Assembly: GCA_036824465.1 (NCBI GenBank) | Contig: DAITAC010000024.1 | Coordinates: 1-45,331, forward strand | Length of the DNA stretch: 45,331 nucleotides | DNA from: JAKOQB01 sp036824465 | GTDB lineage: Bacteria > Pseudomonadota > Gammaproteobacteria > Burkholderiales > Burkholderiaceae_F | Direction: 5' to 3' | In this document: positions 26,969 to 35,559 of the stretch, in pieces | How the letters are laid out: each line of letters begins with the position of its first letter | How positions within the stretch are numbered: the stretch's first letter is position 1 | Translations under genes and position numbers: made by a program | Notes under the pieces: model-generated | The model's database searches: none | Told to the model about the DNA's origin: nothing | Seen by the model: only the letters and a program-made list of their open reading frames with translations

Positions 26969-27411
26969 AGCTCGATATCAAGCTGCTCGACGCGCGCCTG
27001 CGGGATAACGTCCCCGGCTACGCCACGGCCGGCGCCGCCGGAATCGATCTGCGGGCCTGCATTAACGAGCCGGTCGTCCTGCGCGCGGGCGAGGCGCAAC
27101 TGATCCCGGCCGGAATCGCGATCCACCTCGAGGACCCGGGCTACGCGGCGATGATCCTGCCGCGCTCGGGGCTTGGTCACAAGCATGGCATCGTGCTAGG
27201 CAACCTTGTGGGCCTGATCGATTCCGACTACCAGGGGCAGATCATGGTGTCGTGCTGGAATCGCGGCCGCGAGCCGTTCACGGTCCAACCGCTCGAACGA
27301 ATTGCGCAGATGGTGATCGTGCCGGTCGTGCAGGTGCAGTTGAACATCGTCGATCACTTCATCGAAAGTGCGCGCGGCGCCAGCGGGTTCGGCTCAACCG
27401 GCAAACATTGA
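26965..27411 (+). CDS. dut: dUTP diphosphatase (dUTPase)
   Basis: Trimeric dUTPase, 148 residues; hydrolyses dUTP to dUMP to keep uracil out of DNA. Motifs: AGIDLRACI (motif 1), PRSGLGHKHGIVLGN (2), GLIDSDYQGQIMV (3), ERIAQMVIVPV (4) and the C-terminal P-loop-like GASGFGSTGKH (5), all present. coaBC-dut linkage is conserved in proteobacteria, here with one extra gene between them. The stop overlaps the next start as TGATG. Confidence 0.97.
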   Translation: MKLDIKLLDARLRDNVPGYATAGAAGIDLRACINEPVVLRAGEAQLIPAGIAIHLEDPGYAAMILPRSGLGHKHGIVLGNLVGLIDSDYQGQIMVSCWNRGREPFTVQPLERIAQMVIVPVVQVQLNIVDHFIESARGASGFGSTGKH

Positions 27412-27995
27412 TGCTGGCCTCGTTTGCGCGCTGGCTGCTGGGCCTCGCCGGCTGGCGGGTCGAATTCAATGGCATGCCCGGCCCCAAAGGCGTAGCGGTC
27501 TTCTATCCGCACACGTCCAACTGGGATTTCGTGATTGGGCTGCTCGCCATGTGGGTGATTGCGGTTCCAATTCACTTCATCGGCAAGGAAAGCCTGTTTC
27601 GTGGCCTCACGGGTGCCACACTCGGGAGGCTCATGTACCTCTGGGGCGGACGCCCGGTCGATCGACATCACGCCAGCGGTGCAGTCGACCAGCTTGCCGC
27701 GCTAATGAAGGCAGAGGATTTCTTCTGGCTCGCGCTGTCGCCCGAAGGAACGCGCAAACACCTGCCGTTTCTGCGCACTGGCTTCTACTATCTGGCGCTC
27801 AAGCTCGACCTGCCGGTCGGTCTTGCCTTCATCGATTACACGCGCAAACGCATCGGCGTGACCGAATTCGTCAGGATGACCGGCGACGAAGCGCGCGACC
27901 TCGCGACGATTCGGGCTTACTACGCCGACAAGATCGGACGCTATCCGGAAAAGGCGAGCGAAATCGCCTTTCGCGATCGTCCATCATCGACGTAG
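27411..27995 (+). CDS. PlsC-like lysophospholipid acyltransferase
   Basis: A 194-residue acyltransferase-family protein with the HX4D motif in PHTSNWDFVIGL and the glycerophosphate-binding EGTR motif in SPEGTRKHLPF. One hydrophobic segment near 45-65 suggests membrane association. It is shorter than canonical PlsC (about 240 residues), so the acyl acceptor is uncertain; a 1-acylglycerol-3-phosphate or related lysolipid substrate is possible. The start ATG overlaps the dut stop by one base, making it the last gene of the ribF-to-acyltransferase run. Confidence 0.85.
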   Translation: MLASFARWLLGLAGWRVEFNGMPGPKGVAVFYPHTSNWDFVIGLLAMWVIAVPIHFIGKESLFRGLTGATLGRLMYLWGGRPVDRHHASGAVDQLAALMKAEDFFWLALSPEGTRKHLPFLRTGFYYLALKLDLPVGLAFIDYTRKRIGVTEFVRMTGDEARDLATIRAYYADKIGRYPEKASEIAFRDRPSST

Positions 27996-28006
27996 TCCGC
28001 AGCAGT

Positions 28007-28038
28007 CGGCCGCGCATCGATCACCGGCAGCGCGGCCG
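28007..28038. repeat. hairpin between convergent acyltransferase and fccB
   Basis: CGGCCGCGC (28007-28015) and GCGCGGCCG (28030-28038) can form a 9-bp stem with a 14-nt loop in the 49-bp convergent gap. No T-tract follows on either strand, so a terminator role is uncertain. Confidence 0.4.
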
Positions 28039-28044
28039 CGCGTC

Positions 28045-29337
28045 TCAGGTCAGCATGTCCGCCCAGATCGTTTGCGCCCAGCTCCAGGCAAAGATACCCT
28101 CGAGCGCCCATGAGTTGCGATCCTGCGTCGAGATGCCTCCGGCGCCGGCCACCGGCTCGAGCGTCCTTTTCTCCGGCACCCAGCGGTGCACGCTTGCCAC
28201 GTGCACCGCACTCTTGTCGTCGATATAGCTGTAGCACGTATTGGCCATCGTCGGCGGGATCGGGCTTCTGCCGTTGAGCAGCTCCACGATCGCCGCCGCG
28301 GCCGTCTTGCCGTGCTGGTTGGCTATGTGGCCGCTCTTGGGCATCATGGGCGCCGACAGCGTGGCGTCTCCCAGTACGTGCACGCCCTTGACCTTGACCG
28401 ACTCCATCGAGGTCCAGTCCACCTCGCACCAGCGATTGTTGGCGGTGATCAGTCCCGCATCGCGCGCGATATTGGCGGCACGCTGCGGCGGAATCAGGTT
28501 CAATACATCGCCCTTGATACGGTCACCCAGGTCAAGCACGAAGGTCTTGCCGGCGACGTCGACCTCGCTGACTGGCGCATTGTTGCGGTATTCGATGACC
28601 CCCTTGTAGTCCTCGCCGAACACGCGCGAAAACAGTGGCTTCTTGGACACGTAGTCCGGGTTGGCATCCAGCACGATCACCTTGCTCTTGGGCTTGCGCG
28701 CCTTCAGGTACGAGGCGACCAGGCAGGCGCGCTCATACGGACCGGGCGGGCAGCGGTACGGCGCCAGCGGCATGCCAATCACGACGGTGCCGCCGTCGGC
28801 CATCGCCTCCAGCTGCCGCCGCAGCAGCACCGTCTGTGGGCCGGCCTTCCAGGCGTGCGGGATCGTCTCGGCCGCCGCCACGGACATGCCGCGCACGTTC
28901 TCCCACAGAAACTCGACGCCGGGCGAAACGACCAGCCGGTCGTAGCTGAGCGTGCCGCCCGAGGCCAGCCGCACCTGCCGCTTGTCAACGTCGATCGCGG
29001 TGGCAGTGTCACGCACGCGCTTCACGCCGTGCTTATCCAACCCGGTGTAGGCCACGGTGATGTCGGCCAGTGTGCGGCTGCCGCCGAGCACGAGGTTCGA
29101 CATCGGGCACGAAATGAACGCCTCATTGGGCTCCACCAGTGTGACTTCGATCCTGCCCTCGGACCACAGGCGCAGGTACTTGGCCGCAGTCGCGCCGCCG
29201 TAGCCCGCGCCAATCACGACCACCTGGCCGAGCGATTTGCGGCCGCCCATGGTCTCGCAGGCAGCGAGCGACGTCACCGCCGCAGTGGCCGCGCCGAGCT
29301 TGAGCAGGTCGCGCCGTCTGAAGTTGTGCGCTGTCAT
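28045..29337 (-). CDS. fccB: sulfide dehydrogenase (flavocytochrome c) flavoprotein subunit
   Basis: FAD enzyme that oxidises sulfide in the periplasm and passes electrons to a c-type cytochrome. It has 430 residues. The N-terminus has a twin-arginine signal (RRRDLLKLGAATAAV) followed by LAAC, so it may also be lipidated. The FAD-binding motif is VVVIGAGYGGATAAKYL. The family-specific redox-cysteine motif CPPGPYERAC is present, with a second cysteine in ANTCYSYI. LGDATLSAPMMPKSGHIANQ covers the C-terminal FAD contact. It lies 9 bp after fccA with AAGGAGA over the fccA stop. Close relatives are also named SoxF. Confidence 0.9.
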   Translation of the reverse strand: MTAHNFRRRDLLKLGAATAAVTSLAACETMGGRKSLGQVVVIGAGYGGATAAKYLRLWSEGRIEVTLVEPNEAFISCPMSNLVLGGSRTLADITVAYTGLDKHGVKRVRDTATAIDVDKRQVRLASGGTLSYDRLVVSPGVEFLWENVRGMSVAAAETIPHAWKAGPQTVLLRRQLEAMADGGTVVIGMPLAPYRCPPGPYERACLVASYLKARKPKSKVIVLDANPDYVSKKPLFSRVFGEDYKGVIEYRNNAPVSEVDVAGKTFVLDLGDRIKGDVLNLIPPQRAANIARDAGLITANNRWCEVDWTSMESVKVKGVHVLGDATLSAPMMPKSGHIANQHGKTAAAAIVELLNGRSPIPPTMANTCYSYIDDKSAVHVASVHRWVPEKRTLEPVAGAGGISTQDRNSWALEGIFAWSWAQTIWADMLT

Positions 29338-29346
29338 GGCGTCTCC

Positions 29347-29670
29347 TTATTTGACCGGTTGCCGCGCAAAGTGCTCGGCAATCAGATTGATCTGCACATC
29401 GGTGTAGCCCTTGGCGAGCTGATGCATGACCGTGGCCGGGCGCTTGCCGTCACGAAACGCGCGCATCTGCTCGGCCAGGTATTCCTTATTCTGACCGGCG
29501 ATGCTCGGCATGGCGCCGGCACCGCGCCCCTGCGTGCCATGACAGTTGGCACAGTTGGCGGCGAGGTACGCCGCGGACTGCGCGTCGGGTTGCTGCGCCA
29601 ACGTCGGCGCTGCCACGACAAGCGCAAGCAGCGCAGCCGCCGCGCCGTGCGTGACCGGCATGTGTGTCAT
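29347..29670 (-). CDS. fccA: c-type cytochrome, probable sulfide dehydrogenase cytochrome subunit
   Basis: A 107-residue exported monoheme cytochrome c. A signal peptide (about residues 1-26, hydrophobic core AALLALVVAAPTLA) precedes the heme site CANCHG. A methionine in ATVMHQLAKGYTD is the likely sixth ligand. I chose ATG 29670, which has GGAGA about 7 nt upstream; a longer frame to 29769 would cross the clpA terminator. It is directly upstream of fccB on the same strand, so it is very likely the electron acceptor of that flavoprotein. FccA in some bacteria is diheme; this one is monoheme. Confidence 0.88.
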   Translation of the reverse strand: MTHMPVTHGAAAALLALVVAAPTLAQQPDAQSAAYLAANCANCHGTQGRGAGAMPSIAGQNKEYLAEQMRAFRDGKRPATVMHQLAKGYTDVQINLIAEHFARQPVK

Positions 29671-29709
29671 CTCTGTCTCCTCGATTCGTCGTTGCGGCGA
29701 CCAAACAAA

Positions 29710-29740
29710 ACGGCCCGAAGGGGAAAACCCTTCGAGCCGT
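29710..29740 (-). terminator. Rho-independent terminator of clpS-clpA
   Basis: On the minus strand ACGGCTCGAAGGG pairs with CCCTTCGGGCCGT (one G-U pair) and is followed by TTTTGTTTGG. It lies 52 bp after the clpA stop and before fccA, so fccAB needs its own promoter, which I could not identify. Confidence 0.85.
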
Positions 29741-29791
29741 ACTGTTGACTCTTCGCGGCGACCTGTCAATCCGCCCGGAAAAGCGGTGTCG

Positions 29792-32259
29792 CTATTCGGA
29801 CGTCACCGGCTCCGGCCGCTCCGCCCTTGGCGCGTCGCCGCCATCGGCCGGCGGGAATTCAAGCTTGACTTGGCCGGCCTCGTCGACATCGACACTGACG
29901 CGACCGCCGTTGAGCAACTTGCCGAACAGCAGTTCGTCGGCGAGCGCCTTGCGAATGGTGTCCTGGATGAGTCGCGCCATCGGCCGCGCACCCATGACCG
30001 GATCGAAACCCTTCTTCGCGAGGTGCCCGCGCAGCGCGTCGGAGAACACGATGTCGACCTTCTTCTCGTGCAGTTGATCTTCGAGTTGCATCAAGAATTT
30101 GTCGACCACGCGCAGGATGATCTGCTCGTCGAGCGCGCGGAAGCTGATGGTCGCGTCCAGCCGGTTGCGGAACTCCGGCGTGAAGATGCGGCGGATTTCG
30201 GCCATCTCGTCGCCCGCTTCGCGCGTGTTGGTGAAGCCGATCACGCGTTTGTTCAGCGTCTCGGCACCGGCGTTGGTGGTCATGATGACGATCACGTTAC
30301 GGAAGTCCGCCTTGCGTCCGTTGTTGTCGGTCAGCGTGCCGTGATCCATCACCTGCAGCAGGATATTGAAGATATCCGGATGCGCTTTCTCGATTTCATC
30401 CAGCAACAACACCGCATGCGGCTTCTTGGCGATGGCCTCGGTCAGGAGCCCCCCCTGGTCGAATCCGACGTATCCGGGGGGCGCGCCGATCAGGCGACTG
30501 ACCGCATGCCGCTCCATGTACTCGGACATGTCGAAGCGGATCAGTTCGATGCCGAGCGTGAAAGCCAGTTGCTTGGCGACCTCGGTCTTTCCAACGCCGG
30601 TCGGTCCGGAGAACAGGAACGAGCCGATCGGTTTGTCCGGCTTGCCCAGTCCTGAACGCGCCATCTTGATCGCCGCGGCAAGCGCATCGATCGCCGGCTC
30701 CTGACCGAACACGACGTTCTTCAGATTGCGTTCGAGGTTCTTCAACTGGGTGCGATCGTCGCTCGACACCGTCTGCGGCGGGATGCGCGCGATCTTCGCA
30801 ATGATTTCTTCGACCTCGTTCTTGCCGATCGTCTTCTTGCGCTTGCTGACCGGCAGGATGCGCTGCGCGGCGCCTGCTTCGTCAATCACGTCGATCGCCT
30901 TGTCGGGCAGATGACGGTCATTGATGTACCTGGCCGACAGCTCTGCCGCAGCCTGGATTGCGCCTGACGAATACTTGACCCCGTGGTGCTCCTCGAAGCG
31001 CGATTTCAGCCCCTTGAGGATCTCGATCGTCTCCGGCACCGTCGGTTCGATCACGTCGATCTTCTGGAAACGGCGGGACAGCGCATGGTCCTTCTCGAAG
31101 ATGCCGCGATATTCGTTGTACGTGGTGGCACCAATGCACTTCAACTGCCCCGACGCCAGCGCCGGCTTCAGAAGGTNNNNNNNNNNNNNNNNNNNNNNNN
31201 NNNNNNNNNNNNNNNNNNNNNNNNNNNNNNNNNNNNNNNNNNNNNNNNNNNNNNNNNNNNNNNNNNNNNNNNNNNNGTGGTGGCACCAATGCACTTCAAC
31301 TGCCCCGACGCCAGCGCCGGCTTCAGAAGGTTTGACGCATCAAGCGTGCCGCCCGAGGCCGACCCGGCGCCGATCAACGTATGGATCTCGTCGATGAACA
31401 GGATCGCGTTTGAGTTTGCCTTGAGCTGTTTGAGCACGCCCTTCAGCCGTTGCTCGAAATCACCGCGGTACTTGGTGCCCGCGAGCAGCGCGCCCATGTC
31501 GAGCGAATAGACGTTGGCCTTCTCAAGGATCTCCGGTACGTCGCCCTTGATGATCCGCCATGCCAGACCCTCGGCAATCGCGGTCTTGCCCACCCCGGCC
31601 TCACCGACCAGCAGCGGGTTGTTCTTGCGCCGGCGGCACAAAACCTGGATGACGCGTTCGACTTCAAGCTCGCGCCCGATCAGCGGATCGATCTTGCCAT
31701 CCTTGGCGAGCTGGTTAAGGTTCATCGTGTACTGCTCGAGCGGCGAAGCCTGTTCGCGGCCCTGTTCCTGCTCCGGTGCCTCTTCGCCCGACTGCTGCTT
31801 GGCCTTTTCGTCGGCCTGCGGCGACTTGGTGATGCCGTGCGAAATGAAGTTGACGACATCGAGCCGGGTCACGCCTTGCTGGTGCAGGTAGTACACCGCG
31901 TGCGAGTCCTTCTCACCGAAGATCGCCACCAGCACGTTGGCCCCGGTGACCTCTTTCTTGCCGTTCGAAGTCGACTGCACGTGCATGATCGCGCGCTGGA
32001 TCACGCGCTGGAAACCCAGCGTCGGCTGCGTGTCGGCCTCGGAGTTCGGCGGCAGGATCGGCGTGTTGTCGCCAATGAAATTCTGCAGGCTCTTGCGCAG
32101 GTCCTCGATGTTGCAGGCGCAAGCGCGCAGCACTTCGGCGGCCGACGGATTGTCCAACAGTGCCAGCAACAGATGCTCGACGGTGATGAATTCGTGTCGC
32201 GCCTGGCGAGCCTCGACAAAGGCCATGTGCAGACTGACTTCCAATTCCTGCGCGATCAT
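29792..32259 (-). CDS. clpA: ATP-dependent Clp protease ATP-binding subunit ClpA, interrupted by an artefactual gap
   Basis: AAA+ unfoldase that feeds substrates to ClpP. The frame is broken by a 100-N run; collapsing gap plus one 55-bp flank gives 770 residues, near the E. coli length of 758. The N-domain begins MIAQELEVSLHMAF. The first AAA+ module has GEAGVGKTA and LFIDEIHTLIGAG. The second has GPTGVGKTEVAKQLAF, LLLDEIEKAHPDIFN and the GARPMARLIQ sensor-2 region. The C-terminal tail is Pro/Glu-rich. Its start overlaps the clpS stop as ATGA, coupling adaptor and unfoldase. Confidence 0.96.
31122..31331. other. assembly gap (100 N) flanked by identical 55-bp repeats
   Basis: N occupies 31177-31276. 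Bases 31122-31176 and 31277-31331 are identical over 55 bp. Removing 155 bp joins the two halves of clpA in frame at CIGATTYNEYRG. Confidence 0.95.
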
Positions 32260-32564
32260 GCTTCCTCCATCACGCACTGCAGCGGATGCTGGTGCTGGCG
32301 TGAATAACTGCAAACCTGCTCGACCTTACTGGCTGCAACGTCCCGCGGATACACGCCGCAGACACCGCGGCCTTCGTGGTGCACCTTCAGCATGATCTGG
32401 GTCGCCTGCTCGCGTCCCTTGCCGAAGAACTTCTGCAGCACGCCAACCACAAACTCCATCGGCGTGAAATCGTCATTGAGCAGTACAACCTGGTACATCG
32501 GCGGCGGTTTGACCCGAGAAGTCTTCTTCTCGGTCACTGTCCCATCACCCAGCCGCTCGCTCAT
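32256..32564 (-). CDS. clpS: ATP-dependent Clp protease adaptor ClpS
   Basis: A 102-residue adaptor that brings N-degron substrates to ClpAP. It has a flexible N-terminal tail, then PPMYQVVLLNDDFTPMEFVV, which contains the residues that bind the substrate N-terminus. The VHHEGRGVCGVYPRDVA segment follows. It is the first gene of the clpS-clpA unit, and its stop overlaps clpA. On the minus strand TATGAT at 32617-32622 is a candidate -10, without a good -35. Confidence 0.96.
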   Translation of the reverse strand: MSERLGDGTVTEKKTSRVKPPPMYQVVLLNDDFTPMEFVVGVLQKFFGKGREQATQIMLKVHHEGRGVCGVYPRDVAASKVEQVCSYSRQHQHPLQCVMEEA

Positions 32565-33007
32565 GGATCCATTCTAGGCAAGGCGCCGTTCCCCGACAGA
32601 CCAGAAAAGCGTACTAATCATAAGTTAACTCAGGTGCTTGCCGCCTTCCGCCGTTCAGATCAGCGGACGCGTCGTTGCGCGCGACGCACGGTTGGACTCA
32701 TCGCCTTCAAGACCCAAAATGGAGTCTCCTGGCACAAATCACAAGCGTTCCCGGGAGGCGGACGGCGTTACTCAGGCCTAGAAGGACCCGCTGGCGCGTT
32801 CCGGTGACCTCTGCGTTCTCGCCGCGCCAGACCTTGACGCGAGCACTGATTTGCACAAAGAATGCGCAGCCGCAGATGTCGAAGTGAGGCAGAAGCGGAC
32901 CGGCGACCGGCGGGACGCACAATTCCGGCGGTCGTAATGGAGGGGGTCGGGCTGCGCTCGCAGGAGTTTGCGGCGACCGGACAGAGACGTACGAAAAGGA
33001 AGAACAG
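32565..33007 (+). promoter_or_regulatory. 443-bp spacer with probable long leader of the cold-shock gene
   Basis: No gene is supported here. A TTGACG (32834-32839) with an AAGAAT 18 bp away (32858-32863) is a candidate promoter for the cold-shock gene, giving a leader of about 140 nt. cspA-type genes are known for long, temperature-responsive leaders. I see GC-rich partial repeats (GACCGGCGACCGG around 32900) but no confident fold. The left part holds the clpS start region. Confidence 0.4.
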
Positions 33008-33214
33008 ATGGCAACAGGCACGGTGAAGTGGTTTAACGACGCGAAGGGCTACGGCTTCATCACTCCCGACGGAGGCGGCGAGGATTTGTTCGCCCACTTC
33101 TCGGCGATCCAGATGGGCGGGTTCAAGACCCTCAAAGAAGGGCAGAAGGTCAATTTCGAGGTCGTGCAGGGCCCAAAAGGTAAGCAGGCGTCGAACATCA
33201 CGGCAGGCAGCTAG
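33008..33214 (+). CDS. cold-shock domain protein (CspA family)
   Basis: A 68-residue nucleic-acid-binding protein. The RNP1 motif is KGYGFITP and RNP2 is DLFAHFSAI; the start MATGTVKWFNDAKGYGF is typical. It acts as an RNA chaperone; whether it is cold-inducible or constitutive cannot be read from the protein. AAGGAAGA lies just before the ATG. It is monocistronic, with its own terminator at 33231-33258. The position beside clpS-clpA and icd is common in betaproteobacteria. Confidence 0.95.
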   Translation: MATGTVKWFNDAKGYGFITPDGGGEDLFAHFSAIQMGGFKTLKEGQKVNFEVVQGPKGKQASNITAGS

Positions 33215-33230
33215 CCAACGGCCTGAGCCA

Positions 33231-33258
33231 AAAAAACCCCGCCGTGGCGGGGTTTTTT
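33231..33258. terminator. bidirectional Rho-independent terminator (csp / icd)
   Basis: AAAAAACCCCGCC and GGCGGGGTTTTTT form a 13-bp arm pair around a 2-nt centre (GT), with T-tracts on both strands. It lies between the convergent cold-shock gene and icd. Confidence 0.94.
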
Positions 33259-33281
33259 GTTGCTTAAGCAACGCAGCCACG

Positions 33282-34529
33282 TCACATGTTGGCGATCATC
33301 GCGTTGCCAAACCCCGAGCAGGAAACCTGAGTCGCACCTTCCATCAGGCGCGCGAAATCGTAGGTGACCGTTTTCGCAAGAATCGATTTCTCCGTCGACT
33401 TGACGATCAGATCGGCCGCTTCGGTCCAGCCCATGTGGCGCAACATCATCTCGGCCGACAGAATCTCTGAGCCGGGGTTGACATAGTCCTTGCCGGCGTA
33501 CTTGGGCGCCGTGCCATGGGTCGCTTCGAACATCGCAACTGAATCGGACAGGTTGGCCCCAGGCGCGATTCCGATGCCGCCGACCTGTGCCGCCAGGGCG
33601 TCTGAAATGTAGTCGCCGTTCAGATTCATCGTCGCGATCACGTCGTACTCGGCCGGCCGCAGCAGTATCTGTTGCAGGAATGCGTCGGCGATGACGTCCT
33701 TGATCACGATGTCGCCGTGCTTCGCCTTGATCTTCATCCAAGGGCCGCCGTCAAGAAGCTGCGCGCCGAATTCCTTCTGTGCCAGCGCGTAGCCCCATTT
33801 GGCAAATGCGCCCTCGGTGAACTTCATGATGTTGCCCTTGTGGACAAAGGTCAGGCTCTTGCGCCTGTTGTCAAGCGCGTACTGGATCGCTTTGCGGACG
33901 AGTCGCTCCGTGCCCTCGCGCGAAACCGGCTTGATGCCGATGCCCGAAGTGGCCGGGAAACGGATTTTCTTCACACCCATTTCATCCTGCAGGAACTTGA
34001 TGAGTTTCTTCGCCTTGTCCGATTCCGCTTCGTACTCGATCCCGGCATAGATGTCTTCTGAGTTCTCCCGAAAGATCACCATGTCGGTCTTCTCGGGCTC
34101 TTTGACCGGGCTGGGCACGCCCTTGAAGTAGCGCACCGGTCGCAGACACACGTACAGGTCCAGTTCCTGGCGCATGGCAACATTGATCGAACGGATGCCG
34201 CCGCCGACCGGGGTCGTGAGCGGCCCCTTGATCGACACCACGTATTCCCTCAGGACCTGCAGCGTCTCCTCAGGCAGCCAGACATCCGGGCCATACACTT
34301 TCGTCGACTTCTCGCCGGCGAAAATCTCCATCCAGATGATCTTGCGCTTACCGCCGTAGGCCTTGGCGACCGCCGCGTCGACCACCTTGATCATCACCGG
34401 GGTGATGTCAACCCCCGTACCGTCACCTTCAATGTAGGGAATGATGGGTTGGTCGGGCACGGAGAGAGAAAAGTCTTTGTTGACGGTGATCTTTTGCCCT
34501 TCCTTGGGCACCTTGATGTGCTGGTACAT
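33282..34529 (-). CDS. icd: NADP-dependent isocitrate dehydrogenase
   Basis: TCA-cycle enzyme, 415 residues. Features: IPYIEGDGTGVDITPVM at the N-terminus, the substrate site RSINVAMRQELDLYVCLRPV, and the serine-containing loop YFKGVPSPVK, which is the regulatory phosphorylation site in E. coli. FRENSEDIYAGIEYEA and the C-terminal GTAPKYAGKDYVNPGSE (dinucleotide site) follow. I chose ATG 34529 with GGAG about 6 nt upstream; a longer frame to 34610 adds 27 residues not seen in the family. The terminator at 33231-33258 ends its transcript. Confidence 0.96.
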   Translation of the reverse strand: MYQHIKVPKEGQKITVNKDFSLSVPDQPIIPYIEGDGTGVDITPVMIKVVDAAVAKAYGGKRKIIWMEIFAGEKSTKVYGPDVWLPEETLQVLREYVVSIKGPLTTPVGGGIRSINVAMRQELDLYVCLRPVRYFKGVPSPVKEPEKTDMVIFRENSEDIYAGIEYEAESDKAKKLIKFLQDEMGVKKIRFPATSGIGIKPVSREGTERLVRKAIQYALDNRRKSLTFVHKGNIMKFTEGAFAKWGYALAQKEFGAQLLDGGPWMKIKAKHGDIVIKDVIADAFLQQILLRPAEYDVIATMNLNGDYISDALAAQVGGIGIAPGANLSDSVAMFEATHGTAPKYAGKDYVNPGSEILSAEMMLRHMGWTEAADLIVKSTEKSILAKTVTYDFARLMEGATQVSCSGFGNAMIANM

Positions 34530-34740
34530 GGAGTCTCCGGCTGATGGGGAATCTTGTTCTGGCGGGTGTTCCGAGCGGGACCGGACCAATCGCCGCTGTT
34601 CAACCGGCAATCTTACTCGCCCCGCCTTTCCAATCCGTCAACCGGGGTCGATACCGACACGTTACGGCTATTGACGCAATGCCGTCCGCGGCCGGACTTC
34701 CGGTCGTCGCTCAACCTAAGACCGACCGAAAGGGAGCTTC

Positions 34741-34980
34741 ATGAACAAACTGATCGCTGCACTGATTTCGACGCTTTTCGCAGGCGCCGTTCTTGCGCAA
34801 GCCGCCCCGGCAGCGCCGGCCAAGCCCGCAGCTCCGGCCTCCTCGGCTGTCGCCGGCCCGGCCCCCGTAGTGAAGTCAGACACTAAGGCGGAAGCCAAGG
34901 CCGAACCCAAAGATGTTAAGAAAGCGAAGGTCACCAAGAAATCCAAGAGGTCCAAGAAGGCCGAAGCTGCCAAGCAGTAA
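34741..34980 (+). CDS. small exported Ala/Lys-rich protein, function unknown
   Basis: A 79-residue protein with a clean signal peptide (MNKLIAALISTLFAGAVLAQ; cleavage likely after the first 19-20 residues). The mature part of about 59 residues is low complexity: an Ala/Pro-rich half, then a Lys-rich half (KKAKVTKKSKRSKKAEAAK). It is strongly basic and without cysteines. Similar Ala/Lys-rich exported peptides occur in many betaproteobacteria; acid-shock-type (Asr-like) proteins share the composition but I see no defining motif. AAAGGGAG lies upstream of the ATG and a terminator follows at 34998-35029, so it is a complete single-gene unit. Confidence 0.8.
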   Translation: MNKLIAALISTLFAGAVLAQAAPAAPAKPAAPASSAVAGPAPVVKSDTKAEAKAEPKDVKKAKVTKKSKRSKKAEAAKQ

Positions 34981-34997
34981 GCTTCGCGCCTAATGCC

Positions 34998-35029
34998 AAA
35001 AGGGCAGGGCCCAAGGGTCTTGCCCTTTT
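34998..35029 (+). terminator. Rho-independent terminator after the Ala/Lys-rich gene
   Basis: AAAAGGGCA (34998-35006) pairs with TGCCCTTTT (35021-35029) around a 14-nt loop, followed by CTGTCTGTTTTGTC. It ends only about 19 bp before the DUF192 gene, whose transcript may start at or just after it. Confidence 0.8.
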
Positions 35030-35047
35030 CTGTCTGTTTTGTCTCAA

Positions 35048-35500
35048 ATGTGCATGATCGGTTTTCGCCAAGTCCTCCTAGGGCTATCGCTCTTGCCGTT
35101 GCTCGCCGCCGCCCAGGGAGCAGCACTTCCGCCACAACCCACAATCAAGCTCACGGCCGGAATCCATGTGATTACGGCGGAAGTCGTCGCGAACAACGAG
35201 ACAATGACTCGTGGCCTGATGTTCCGAGAGCGGCTGGCGCCAAATCAGGGGATGGTTTTCCTGTATCGCGACAAGTCGACGCTGTGCATGTGGATGCGCA
35301 ATACGCTGATTCCGCTGTCGGTCGCGTTCATGGACGACGACGGCACCATCGTCAACATCGAGGACATGGCGCCCAGGACCGACGCCAGTCATTGCGCCGT
35401 CAAACCCGTCCGCTTCGCTCTCGAAATGGAGCGCGGCTGGTTCGACAAACGCGGCCTGAAACCAGGAGCGAAGATCGGCGGGCTGCCGAGAGCGCCCTGA
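35048..35500 (+). CDS. DUF192 family exported protein
   Basis: About 150 residues. A hydrophobic N-terminal segment (VLLGLSLLPLLAAAQG) is a signal peptide or anchor. The DUF192 fold follows: EVVANNETMTRGLMFRERL, MVFLYRDKSTLCMWMRNTL, PLSVAFMDDDGTIV and the C-terminal LEMERGWFDKRGLKPG. The family has no established reaction. Starts at ATG 35048 and 35054 are both possible, and neither has a clear Shine-Dalgarno; the region overlaps the tail of the preceding terminator. It is convergent with sodB. Confidence 0.88.
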   Translation: MCMIGFRQVLLGLSLLPLLAAAQGAALPPQPTIKLTAGIHVITAEVVANNETMTRGLMFRERLAPNQGMVFLYRDKSTLCMWMRNTLIPLSVAFMDDDGTIVNIEDMAPRTDASHCAVKPVRFALEMERGWFDKRGLKPGAKIGGLPRAP

Positions 35501-35559
35501 GTCGCTCCACACGCTTCCTTTCCTTCGGCATCTTCCCGCCGCCGAGCGGCCGCGATCCG

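Noticed and set aside
28186..29748. Plus-strand open frame of about 520 codons
   Set aside because: It is antisense to fccB and fccA and crosses their stop and start regions; no domain is recognisable.
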